From NCBI GenBank assembly GCA_016801885.1, contig CM028892.1, positions 5,588,114 to 5,652,113 on the forward strand: a stretch of 64,000 nucleotides of DNA, written 5' to 3'. The notes beneath the pieces are model-generated. The model saw only the letters and a program-made list of their open reading frames with translations, was not told the DNA's origin and made no database searches. The position numbers and the translations under genes were made by a program. The stretch is from Toxotes chatareus (Eukaryota > Chordata > Actinopteri > Toxotidae). Of the stretch, positions 8,001 through 17,100 are shown in pieces; the first letter of the stretch is position 1, and each line of letters starts with the position of its first letter.

Positions 8001-11000
8001 ATGTTTCATCAGCTCACAAAGACACAGAGGACTTTTCTGGGACCATTCTAAATTAAGAATCTAAAATCTTGCTGATGAGTCCATAATTTTTCTTTAAGGT
8101 TGCCAAGGCTGAAGCTGTTTTCTGGGGGAATTTCCAATTTTCGCAGTTTAACTATTCCCTGTGATTTTCTTTTTGTGTTGCCCTGATTATACCACATTTT
8201 CAGCTCCCCTCTCAGAAACAGGGTGTTGTCCTAATGCTGCTGTGATTTCCTCTGCAGGGATGCCAAGGCCTGTGTTGTCCATGGTGGTGAGCTGAAAAAC
8301 ATGACCTCAGAGCAGCTTGACGATGTGCTGAAATATCACTCTGAAATCGTCTTTGCCAGAACCTCCCCTCAGCAGAAACTGATTATTGTGGAGGGCTGCC
8401 AGAGACAGGTATTTATGACATTTTCATGTTCATGTCTGTTGTCCTACATTTTTGTTTTATAAAGAAATGAAACAAAATCACACTAAGTGGACATTTGAAC
8501 ACTTTCCTCTTTCCCGTCTCTGCAGGGCGCCATTGTGGCTGTGACAGGTGATGGTGTGAACGACTCTCCTGCTCTGAAGAAGGCTGACATTGGTGTTGCT
8601 ATGGGCATCGCTGGATCTGATGTTTCTAAACAGGCTGCTGACATGATCCTGATGGACGACAATTTTGCCTCCATTGTTACTGGTGTGGAAGAAGGTGAGA
8701 CCTACAGCAAGACTCTTACCTGCAGAAATGTTGAAATGCAAACTGTAAGAAGCATCTTTGTTGCTGCTCGATTTGATCACCATTTATTAATTTCTAACTG
8801 ACTTTGTCAGGTCGTCTGATCTTTGACAACTTGAAGAAGTCCATTGCCTACACTCTGACCAGTAAAATCCCTGAGATGTCTCCGTTCCTTTTCTTTGTCA
8901 TCGCTGGCATCCCTCTGGCCCTGGGAACTGTCACCATCCTCTGCATCGACCTGGGAACGGACATGGTGAGCTCTTTGAATGATGATTTGGTTGATTTGAT
9001 TTGTCATGCTGCCCACTTTAGAAATATTCCCTGACAGCCATGATGAGATCAAGATAAACAAAAGAGACGTAATGCAGATTTGGGTGTTCAATTTCCTTAA
9101 TTTCCTTCTTTTTATTTACTTGTTGTCTCTCAGATCCCTGCCATCTCCCTGGCTTATGAAACAGCTGAGAGCGACATCATGAAGAGACAGCCCAGAAACT
9201 CCAAAACAGACAAACTGGTGAATGAGAGGCTCATCAGTATGGCCTACGGACAGATCGGTAAACAGAAGTTTTTTAATTGATCTTAAAGATGTCAACGTCT
9301 TGGCTCTGCAGAGGGTAACAGTGTGTGGAGGGTTATGGTCAATGACATTGTCAGTGCCAATGACAATATTCAGCCACTGCAGTTTTCCATCAGTTTGTTG
9401 TTGTGGAAAAAACATCTAACGTCTCCTTCATCATGATTGGTCAGCAGAGACAGGCACGATTGTCATTTCTTGGAAGCACAATGCTGTGTCTAAAAAAATT
9501 TTACTAAAGCTGAACTGCTCTCCTCCTCTGTTAGGTATGATGCAGGCCGTAGCTGGGTTCTTCACATACTTAGTGATCCTGGCCGAAAATGGTTTCTACC
9601 CCATGGACCTGCTGGGGCTCAGAGTGCTCTGGGATGACAAATGTATTAATGACATGGAAGACAGCTACGGACAGCAGTGGGTCAGTGATGCAAATGTTAC
9701 TTACAATAATTTGGTCTGTTGTTGTGCTTAAGCCAAAATTTACAATGTAGATGACTCAAATTTCAATTTACGAAAGTGAAAACGTGTTTTCATTTTCTAT
9801 TTCCCAGACATATGAGCGCCGGAAGATCATGGAGTTCACCTGCCACACGGCTTTCTTCATCAGCATTGTGATCGTCCAGTGGGCTGATCTGCTCATCTGT
9901 AAGACCAGGAGGAACTCCATCGTTCAGCAGGGAATGAAGTATGTACACATCAGTAGTCACTTTCATACATTCATAGAAAACATAGCTTCATAAAAATATG
10001 GTGTCGACTTTGTTAACTCTTTGCTTCCACAGGAACCGCGTCCTCATCTTCGGACTGTTTGAGGAAACAGCTCTGGCTGCGTTCCTGTCGTACTGCCCAG
10101 GCATGGATGTTGCCCTAAGAATGTACCCCCTCAAGTGAGTGAAACACATACAACAATATACCCTTAGTACTGAGTACGGAGAGGACGCTCAAAGAGATTG
10201 ACAGGAAACATCCATCAGTACAGAATCCTCATATTTAAAACATTTCTGCCTTATTTTGTGTGCACCAAGCTGCTGAATTAATTCTAATAGTTGGGTGGCA
10301 AAAGCCTGATGATCAGCCCCAAAGCTTTTCATGTGCTCTCAGCGAGACTTCAACCATCCATAATGGCATAAAAGTCTGTGTATCCCTATTACTCACTACC
10401 TCAGCCTCTCAAACAGGCCTTGAAGAGAGCTCTTATATTTTTTTTGTCACATTCAAGTTGTAACTCAGTCTCTCTCTGTCTGTTCATCCAAACCTTAGGC
10501 CATGTTGGTGGTTCTGTGCCTTCCCCTACTCCCTCCTCATCTTCCTGTATGATGAAGTCAGAAAATACATCCTCAGACGCAATCCAGGCGGTAAGACGCT
10601 TACTGACTCTTCTTTTTGCTGCCATGACTTTTTAGTTCAATACTGATATTAATGTAAGTGTGTTACTGTTTTACCAAGAAAACAAAGCCACCAAAATCAG
10701 AAATATTGAAATTCTGGCAGTAATGAACACTGTATTTAAATAATGACTTTATACTACGTGATCACTCCTCTCCGGGTGTGATGTTACAGTCATCATTACA
10801 AACACTGACTTTGTACAGAGATCAAAGGTAGTGCTCGTTTGGAGAATAGCGTGTTAGAAGTTTTGTGGCCAATAGGCAATATGAGAATGACTCACAGGTA
10901 TGCATGTGTTCAGCATGAGTGCTGCTTTGTGTGTGTGTGTGTGTGCATGTGTCTCTTATCACTGCCACAACTGTCTCCACACACACCAGTGAACTATGGC

Positions 11001-11986
11001 AGGGCCCAGTGGGATCTGAACCCTCAACCTTGCCATTGTTAACGCCTCGTTCCACCCACAGAGCTGAGCAGAACCTGTATGCAGGCCTGGCTCTGATACA
11101 GCTGTGTTTGTGCATGTGTGTGTGTGAGAGAGTGTGTGTCTCTTACATCTGAGCCCCACAGCACACAGACTGTGAAACATCCCATTGCTCATCCATGGTG
11201 AATAATGTGTTACAATGAGACACAGAAAATAAGTTAAACTGACACGGTATCAAACAACTTCTGTATCTTATGAAAGAAATAGGGAGACTAATATATTTCA
11301 AAACAAATTAGCATTTATTTATTTTAATATAGTTATTGCACACTTTCCACTGTGTGCATGGCCCAAAGCTGACTGTCCGCCAGATTATTTTTAACCCTGA
11401 GCTCAGTGAGGTTTCACACTTTCACTCAGAAGTGAAAACATGATTCCAGCCCAGTGATTTTTTTTTTTTTATCTCTGTCAAATATCCACATTGCTGAAAG
11501 CCTAAAAATAAAAAGTAGCTTTGGGCCATGTAAAAGGTGCTAAATCACATAATTCAGGCGTCCATACACTGGAACCACACTGACTTCTAATAAGTTTTAT
11601 TGGAGAGTGTGTACATCTAATGATATAGGATCAATACACAGATGTCTGCTTGAGCTACAGGGTCAGGTCAGTGTCAGCTGCTCCTTTTAGTCATTTCTTC
11701 ATGATATCATCATGAAGACAGAAAGACTAGTCATGATATCATCATCTCATGAGCATCTGCAAGACAAAAATGTCACCATCTTTTTGTCCCTGCAGAACAA
11801 ATCTTTTAATGTCAGTGTGGTGATTGCTCTAAATTCTGTGAGTGTCCTCCTCACGCTCTCCAGTCCAGTCTGATTTCTTCAGGCAGCGTGAGGGATGATA
11901 TCATCCTGCAGCCTAAAGTTAAAGGGTGTTTCTAATTCAGTTTCCTTTGGTTTCTAGGTTGGGTGGAGCTTGAGACATACTACTGA
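2001..11986 (+). CDS. atp1a1: Na+/K+-ATPase alpha-1 subunit, copy 1 (alpha-1a, freshwater-like), complete
   Basis: Catalytic alpha subunit of the sodium pump (P2C ATPase), which exports 3 Na+ and imports 2 K+ per ATP at the basolateral membrane with beta and FXYD partners. Exons: 2001-2012, 2381-2485, 2865-2924, 3341-3442, 3552-3653, 3760-3873, 4036-4170, 4748-4865, 5081-5349, 5451-5759, 6522-6656, 6804-6996, 7088-7263, 7380-7516, 8258-8408, 8526-8694, 8811-8965, 9134-9257, 9535-9680, 9808-9938, 10033-10134, 10499-10590, 11958-11986. All junctions are GT-AG and the joined frame is open: 3066 nt, 1021 aa, against 1023 for human alpha-1. TGES, DKTGT, KGAPE, TGDGVND, the PKA-type RRNS and a C-terminal ETYY are all present. 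Ten membrane helices are expected from the family. Copy-specific changes cluster in TM1-TM3 and TM5-TM6, including Asn to Lys in TM5. The start is the ATG opening the family MGL/MGR N-terminus. The isoform assignment is inference from the TM5 Lys. Confidence 0.97.
3552..3653 (+). CDS. atp1a1: copy 1 exon 5: TM1 and start of TM1-TM2 ouabain-site loop
   Basis: This exon encodes TM1 and the extracellular turn. Copy 1 is unusually diverged here: GGFCILLWIGSVL against GGFSMLLWIGAVL in copy 2, and IQSVSEDEPV against IQAASEDEPA. The positions equivalent to Gln111 and Asn122, which control cardiac-glycoside sensitivity in mammals, are still Gln and Asn in all three copies. All three pumps are therefore predicted to be ouabain-sensitive. 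In mammals this exon is joined to the preceding one as a single 204-nt exon (from memory); here both are 102 nt. Confidence 0.93.
4390..4625 (+). mobile_element. LINE/SINE 3'-end relic in copy 1 intron 7
   Basis: The sequence GCAATTTCCCCACTGAGGG, then ACTAATAAAGGATTTCTTATTCTTA, resembles the 3' tail of abundant teleost non-LTR elements that end in short TTCTTA-type repeats. The corresponding copy 2 intron (31014-31396) lacks it, so it inserted after the duplication. The left boundary is approximate. Confidence 0.55.
4748..5349 (+). CDS. atp1a1: copy 1 exons 8-9: actuator domain TGES, TM3 and TM4
   Basis: Exon 8 (4748-4865) carries the actuator-domain TGES loop needed for dephosphorylation. 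Exon 9 (5081-5349) carries TM3, TM4 and the TM4 cation motif VANVPEG with its Glu intact. Copy 1 alone has AFSSTNC instead of AFFSTNC, PDLSNEN instead of PDFSNEN/DN, GDRTFIGR instead of GDRTVMGR and GVTFLILS instead of GVSFFILS. From the ILSLIL codons onward exon 9 is identical to copy 3, and it differs from copy 2 (GYTW against GYGW). Confidence 0.94.
5451..5759 (+). CDS. atp1a1: copy 1 exon 10: phosphorylation domain with DKTGT
   Basis: A 309-nt exon encodes the end of TM4, the phosphorylation site CSDKTGTLT and the start of the nucleotide-binding domain. The Asp of DKTGT is the residue phosphorylated by ATP in every P-type pump. Exon 10 is nearly identical in all three copies. Copy 1 alone reads QIHGADTTENQTGTSF where copies 2 and 3 have Glu, Ser and Ala at the changed positions. 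In mammalian ATP1A genes this segment is split into 199- and 110-nt exons (from memory), so the fish gene is intronless here. Confidence 0.95.
6522..7263 (+). CDS. atp1a1: copy 1 exons 11-13: nucleotide-binding domain and P-domain hinge
   Basis: Exons 6522-6656, 6804-6996 and 7088-7263 encode the ATP-binding domain, with KGAPERILDR (the ATP-site Lys of the family), and the return to the phosphorylation domain. Exon 11 is identical to copy 2 over all 135 nt; both read SEAALL where copy 3 and mammals read SESALL. Exon 13 ends DAVSKCRSAG in copy 1, with Ser replacing the Gly found in copies 2 and 3. Confidence 0.94.
7670..7893 (+). mobile_element. candidate tRNA-derived SINE relic in copy 1 intron 14
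   Basis: GGTTCAGATCC at 7799-7809 fits a Pol III B box, and the stretch around it has a tRNA-like look. An identical copy sits in copy 2 intron 14 (B box near 34751-34761), so it predates the duplication. No clean A box or terminal repeat was found. Confidence 0.3.
8526..8694 (+). CDS. atp1a1: copy 1 exon 16: TGDGVND hinge motif
   Basis: This exon encodes the P-domain motif [11 protein letters not shown], which coordinates Mg2+ near the phosphorylated Asp, and leads into TM5. It differs from copy 2 at a single base (ATG for CTG in DMILMDD). That near-identity contrasts sharply with the diverged exon that follows. Confidence 0.95.
8811..8965 (+). CDS. atp1a1: copy 1 exon 17: TM5-TM6 with Asn-to-Lys change
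   Basis: This exon encodes most of TM5 and TM6, the core of the cation-binding pocket. The AAA codon at 8864-8866 gives TSKIPE where copies 2 and 3, and mammals, have TSNIPE (Asn776 in mature mammalian numbering). Other copy 1 changes are Ile to Met after IPE, Asn to Gly in IAGIP and Pro to Ala in PLALG. The acidic residues Glu779, Asp804 and Asp808 ([11 protein letters not shown]) are retained. By my count it differs from copy 2 at about 17 of 155 bases, while the exon before it differs at 1 of 169. Asn to Lys here is the reported signature of the salmonid and tilapia freshwater alpha-1a isoform. Confidence 0.96.
10959..11165 (-). mobile_element. candidate tRNA-derived SINE relic in copy 1 intron 22
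   Basis: On the minus strand GGTTCAGATCC (complement of 11012-11022) again matches a B box, preceded by GGCGTTAACAATGGCAAGG, which resembles tRNA-like SINE heads. The block is almost unchanged in copy 2 intron 22 (about 37650-37860), more conserved than its surroundings. Confidence 0.35.
11958..11986 (+). CDS. atp1a1: copy 1 terminal exon: C-terminal WVELETYY and stop
   Basis: The last exon completes Gly-Gly and encodes WVELETYY followed by TGA. The ETYY end is the C-terminal switch that influences Na+ affinity and the ion pathway in mammalian pumps. Copy 1 has Leu where copy 2 has Gln and human alpha-1 has Lys, so a polar or charged side chain is lost next to the switch. Confidence 0.93.
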
Positions 11987-12130
11987 GTCAACATAACACA
12001 GTCGCTGAGGGAGCATATAGTGTTTCATTGTTATTTACTGCCGTGTTACATATCTGTCTGAGACAGGCAGACTCCAAAAACGCACACAACATGGATAAAT
12101 TAAGAATGTCTTGATGTATAAGTCGCTGAA

Positions 12131-12136
12131 AATAAA
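12131..12136 (+). other. copy 1 polyadenylation signal AATAAA
   Basis: AATAAA lies 145 nt after the stop codon. The surrounding 3'UTR (11987 to about 12160) aligns with that of copy 2, including the signal and the CCATTGTACAC segment after it, so it is the probable transcript end. Confidence 0.65.
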
Positions 12137-12399
12137 AGATCTCCGTGCCATTGTACACAGGAGCTGTTTGGACGTTTCTTTTGCACACACTTTTCTCTGA
12201 CACATGGAAGATAAAAACAAGGTTCAGTAGATTTGTACCAGTGAGTCAGGTCCGGTAACCCATGCAGTGGGATTATCCACCTCAACAGTTCCTACACTTC
12301 AGTCCTGGGATTAAATATATAGAGCTCAGAGGGGGAGAAGAATTTAATCTACATACTAGTAGCTTAATCAAAAATGAAGCACAGAAGTGAACGCGTAAT

Positions 12400-12760
12400 A
12401 ATTCAGAGCTGAGCAATAATCAGTTGATAGGCAAAATATGAGCCATTATCATCAATCAGTCATTGCAGGATTGGCATTAATCATCAAAATGAACAATCAT
12501 GAGGAGAGTAAAATACCAAATCAGTCGATCAATAAGCCAATAATGAAATCAAAGCTAAAATCAATTAGTAAAAATGCTTAAAAAGTAACAAAGGAAGAAA
12601 TGCTTTCTAATCAATCAAAAATGTAATCAATGAAATGATTGAAATATCTTATTAAATAATTATGGTAAAATTCTGTTTTTCATATCACAGCAAACAAACA
12701 AAGCATCCATCACATTCATTAACAGATTCAACGCATTAATCAAACATGAGTCACAATTCA
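12400..12760. repeat. AT-rich degenerate TCAATCA-type region downstream of copy 1
   Basis: Many close variants of ATCAATCA, AATCAAT and TGATTGA occur in this AT-rich stretch. A shorter related region follows copy 2 (about 39230-39320). No gene is visible. Confidence 0.5.
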
Positions 12761-13665
12761 TCTGAATAGGAAGTTAGCTAAGTTTCAAAGTTAAAGTCAA
12801 GCAAAGAGAAAAGTAAAAGGAACCAAAGCACCTGACTTTTTTATCCTCTCTGGACTAGGACTGGTCCAACATTTGTATGCGTGTCCATTATCTCAACAGC
12901 CAGTCATAGTGGTGTTTGAGTTGGATTGCTCTGTTGAGCACTAATGCAAAGAGGCCCTCAGTGAAAATTAACAGAGACTCTACTGCTGTCTCCTTGGTGT
13001 TTACCCTGCTCATTATAAATGCCCCTTTCTTCCTCATTAAGTGTGTGTGTGAGTGTGTGTGTGCGTGTGTGTTTGTGGTTTCCCATCATCCTTCCAGCCT
13101 GATCACAGATGTTCAGCTTCACACACACTTAAGCTACTAGACAGAATATGGCCACGTAATGTACATCATCATTAGTTTACATGCTGCACGGCAAATCAGT
13201 TGAATGTCTGCACGTTTCGCTCCAGCCAGTCAGGTTTTTGTCCTTCTTCACCTTCACAGACCTGATTCCTTTCACAGCAGAGGGAGGCAGTGTAAGACAG
13301 AGAGCAAGAGTCTGTAAACAAAAGGATGGAGGGATGTAGAGAAGGAGGAAGAAAAGGAGAGTGAGGCTGATGGATGTTGAGAGGAAAAATTAGACGATTT
13401 GTTATAGGTGAAGGAAAACAGCCGCAGCAAGAGAGTGATTTTTTTTTTTTTTTTCATGTGTCGCCATGCTGATAAAATACTTCAGGTGAGATGAACTGAG
13501 TAGACAGAAGCTAACAGTCTCTTCCTGACTTTGGTTTAGATTGTGTTTTAGAAAGGCCCCAAATAGAAGAAGGGATGGTTCAACGGGCAAGCAAAGAGTG
13601 TGTGTTTGTAAAAGTTAAGAATGAACCGAAGTCTCACAGTGAAATATTCCTGTCACTGTTTGATC

Positions 13666-14128
13666 CACAGTAAGATTTGCCTTTAATTTAGTACGATTTG
13701 GCAGATAAAAGCCAAAAAGTGAACTTTATTTAACCTTGAGCCGCAGTTTGTTACAACTAAGTGTAAAATTAAATGGATAAAAAATTTAAATGGGTAATTT
13801 AATATAGCAAAGCACCTGCCAGCCTTAGGTCAATGAAAGTTTAGTCCATTGGGAGGTGGTGTTGCTTTGGAAGGGACAGGCTACACTCTCTGTCTCTCCC
13901 TGCAGCTTGTACAATGACAGAGGAGGGCCTTTGTCCATTTAACCGTCTGTCAGCCTTTCAGGGCTGTTGAGAGTGTAAATATTGGTGTTGTCACGTGTGT
14001 GTGTGTGTGTGTGTGTGCATGTGTTCGTGTGCGTGTATGTGGTGGAGACTTAAAACTTTCATGGTATTTTAAGGCATATTATCAAAGACTCTCTTTCTCT
14101 TTCCCTTTAACATCTCTCTCTATCTCTA

Positions 14129-14163
<35 letters not shown>

Positions 14164-17100
14164 TGCACATGCACGCTCTCTCTGTCTTTTCCCATGATCC
14201 TTCTGTCCACTGCTAACACAGATCTTGTTGTGTGCGTCTTTGTGTGCGTGTACTGGTAGTTTTCCATGAGGGAAGGTTGTGAAGGCCCCAGGGGGAAAGT
14301 CTTCACAGAGGGGAGGAGTCAGCAAAGGAATTCTGTGTGTGTGTGTGGTGTGCAGCGTGTGGTGTGCGTAGGTGTGTGTCAGGATGATTATGATAATGAA
14401 GAGGAAGAGGGAATGTGGGGGGAGGGTACAGGTGTGTGTGTGTGTGTGTGTGAATGAATGTTGAGCAACGACAGCAATAAAGCGGAAAACTCCAAAGTAC
14501 CGAGGAGCTTCTGAGTGTGTGTGTGCTTTTTGTGTGTCAGGAAATGAAGTGACATTGTGCAATAGTGAAGTCGCTCATGTCTGTCCCGTAAGAGCTGAAA
14601 GCCAGAGAAAGATCCTTTTTAACTTTTCAACAGGAGAAAGTTTTCTGACGTGAAAAGAAAAAGGCTGTGGAGAGACAGAAAGAGGACGTGAGAGATTAGG
14701 ACGTAGGAAGGAGAAATTGAGGGAGATGCGGACAGATAGGACAAAAGACAAAGAAATCGTTTGTTTTGAGATGCCGGTGTCCTTTCCAAGGACAAGCAGA
14801 CATGCCACTACAGTCATGTGAGGAGACTCCTCCTCCTCCTCGTCCCCTCCTCTGTCTGTTCAGCTCCTCCCTCTCCAACTTCCACTCGTCCGACTTTCTC
14901 CTCTGCTCTTAACTCCTCGTTATCCAGAGGTGAATGAGAAGGTGAGAAAGCATACAGCGATATCAGAGAAGTTTTCATGTAGATTTAAATCCCTTTCTCT
15001 CACTCCCATAGATTTTCTCTCAGAGTATTCCTTAAATCATTCAGTTTTTGCTTCAGTATTGTTCTGTACACTGTGGGTTTGGGATTATTTACCCTTCAGC
15101 AAGCAGTGTAATGCTGGTGGTGTTGTCATGACAAACTAAACCTGTGCAGCGAGACTTTTTTCAAAACACTCGGTCCGACAATTATTTTAAAATCTTCAAA
15201 CTTTTCAAGGATGCCAAGAATGAAGAGTTTTACAGAGTTAAACCGAAAGAGAACTTCACAAATGTTGGTCAGCTGTCAGTCTGTTCCATGCCCCGCAGTC
15301 AAAGACAATGGTTTTCCTACTATTCCTACTAACTCAATGACCTTTGACCCATTTAGTGAGCAGACGTCCTGCCGCTGCTTTCTGTCAGGGAAGGGAAACA
15401 GCTTCGGTTTGAATGGCAGTTACCAGCAGGGTGTTTTTCCTGAAAGCCTCGCTCAGCACACGCAATGTACCACAGCTCTGACTCAAATGACAGGAACAGT
15501 GCACGACCAGTGAAGGAAAGCTGACAGGGATGAAGTGACTCATTGATTAGTTATGCTGTATTTCTAAATACGCTTGCACTTCGCATTTTTCGCAAATTGT
15601 ACTTTTCCTAGTTGTCACAGTTTAGGACGTCCACGTTTCTTTTACTTTATTTGACTTGGTGAAACAGGCAAGTTGTGTCGTGCTGACTTCAGGTTTTGTT
15701 TAGCTCAATTTTATGTCGTAAATGAGCGGTTGTACTGTAACACACAATGAGTTTACTTAGCACTAAACGTTGGATGTACACGCTTACAGACATTTTCAGC
15801 TTCAGGCAAAACCCTTGTCATAACACAGCTGGCACAAAGGTAATCTCGGTTTTAAGATGACAATTATGTGTAGTTTTGTTTTGGTAGGTGAAACCAAAAT
15901 GAATGAGTAGCAGCGTGTTTACAATTATGGCAAGTCATAATGACAACTTGCTGTATAAAGTAGTCAGTAGGCAGCGGAAAGCCTGAGCTGTGGATGTTGA
16001 TTTTTTGATAGTGGAGGAAAGATTTCCGAGCGCAGACAATTAAGCAACGGCTTCGCCTTATCGGGAGGCTGAGTTCATGACTCCTCAGTAATTTGCAATA
16101 TTTGATGCTCATTTCAACACATTGACTCCCATGAACCTCGTGATCTTTTGACCCCAGTCTGAGTCCCACCCAGACAGATGGAGGTGTGCAAAACTGAACC
16201 GAATGACAGTCTGGCATTGCAATCCCTAAAGCTATGCCACTACCGTAGCTAAAAACCTTGCTGGTAGGTGGCGCAGGTTGAACTGGAGCTACAGGTGTGG
16301 AGCGCAGGTGTCAGGCCTTAATTCAACACTTTTCTATCTTTAGAGAATCATCCAGAAGAGAGAAAATCACACAGACATTTTGCACTTCTGCTTGGTCATT
16401 TTGTTGTGTGTCTGTCAGCTGGCTTGTTTGTAACAGGTTTACACAGTACAGTATGCGTGCATGAGTGTGTGATAGACAGAGTGAGCAGAGACAGAGGCTC
16501 TTTGTTGTCGTTGCTAGGGTTTTGGATCAGCCAGGCTGGAAGTGCCTACAGTGACTCTTTCTTTCTTTATCCTCTCATTCACTCTTTCACTCGTTTTCTG
16601 TGTCGCTGTTCTCCTCTGCTGCAAATAATGAAGACTATAAAACTATAACGTCACTTATCCAGTTCTGAAAGCGTGATACTGAGCTCTTGCTATTTATGCG
16701 TATAATGGAGAACATTTTAAAAGATCATTTGTACAGTTGCAAGGTTTTATCAGGATTTTCTACACTTCCTCAAGTTCTGCTCTGGTATTTCTTTAAGGAC
16801 ATCCTCACTGTGAAGGGGTATCACACCTCTCCCTTGGCTGAGAAACAGATATTCAAGAGTTATAATTAACACGAGCAGCCAAACCTGTTTATTTTCACAA
16901 CAGGATGAGCTTCAAGATCAAGATGAGCACAGAAATATAACTGAGAAGTGACAATCTGATGAACCTGATGAAGGCAGTGCTCTGTTCAAACTGTTATAGC
17001 TTATTGATTTCAATAATGAACCTGCAGTCATGAAGAATAATGATATGAGCCGTCCAGGGTGAGATGATTCACCTTTGTTTTTGTGCCACTTGTGTCGCGA

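Larger units (their letters stand above)
107..13665 (+). repeat. segmental duplication unit A (contains copy 1)
   Basis: Homology to unit B begins near 107 (weaker homology may reach the window edge), runs through the upstream flank, all exons, most introns, the 3'UTR and the downstream flank, and fades at about 13665. Shared downstream landmarks include the block at 12886-12975 (with 39460-39555) and GTCACTGTTTGATC near 13652. The interval includes copy-specific insertions such as the repeat in intron 7. Confidence 0.8.

Noticed and set aside
14143..14562. 139-codon minus-strand frame rich in His-Thr
   Set aside because: Translation of CA/GT microsatellites, not a protein.
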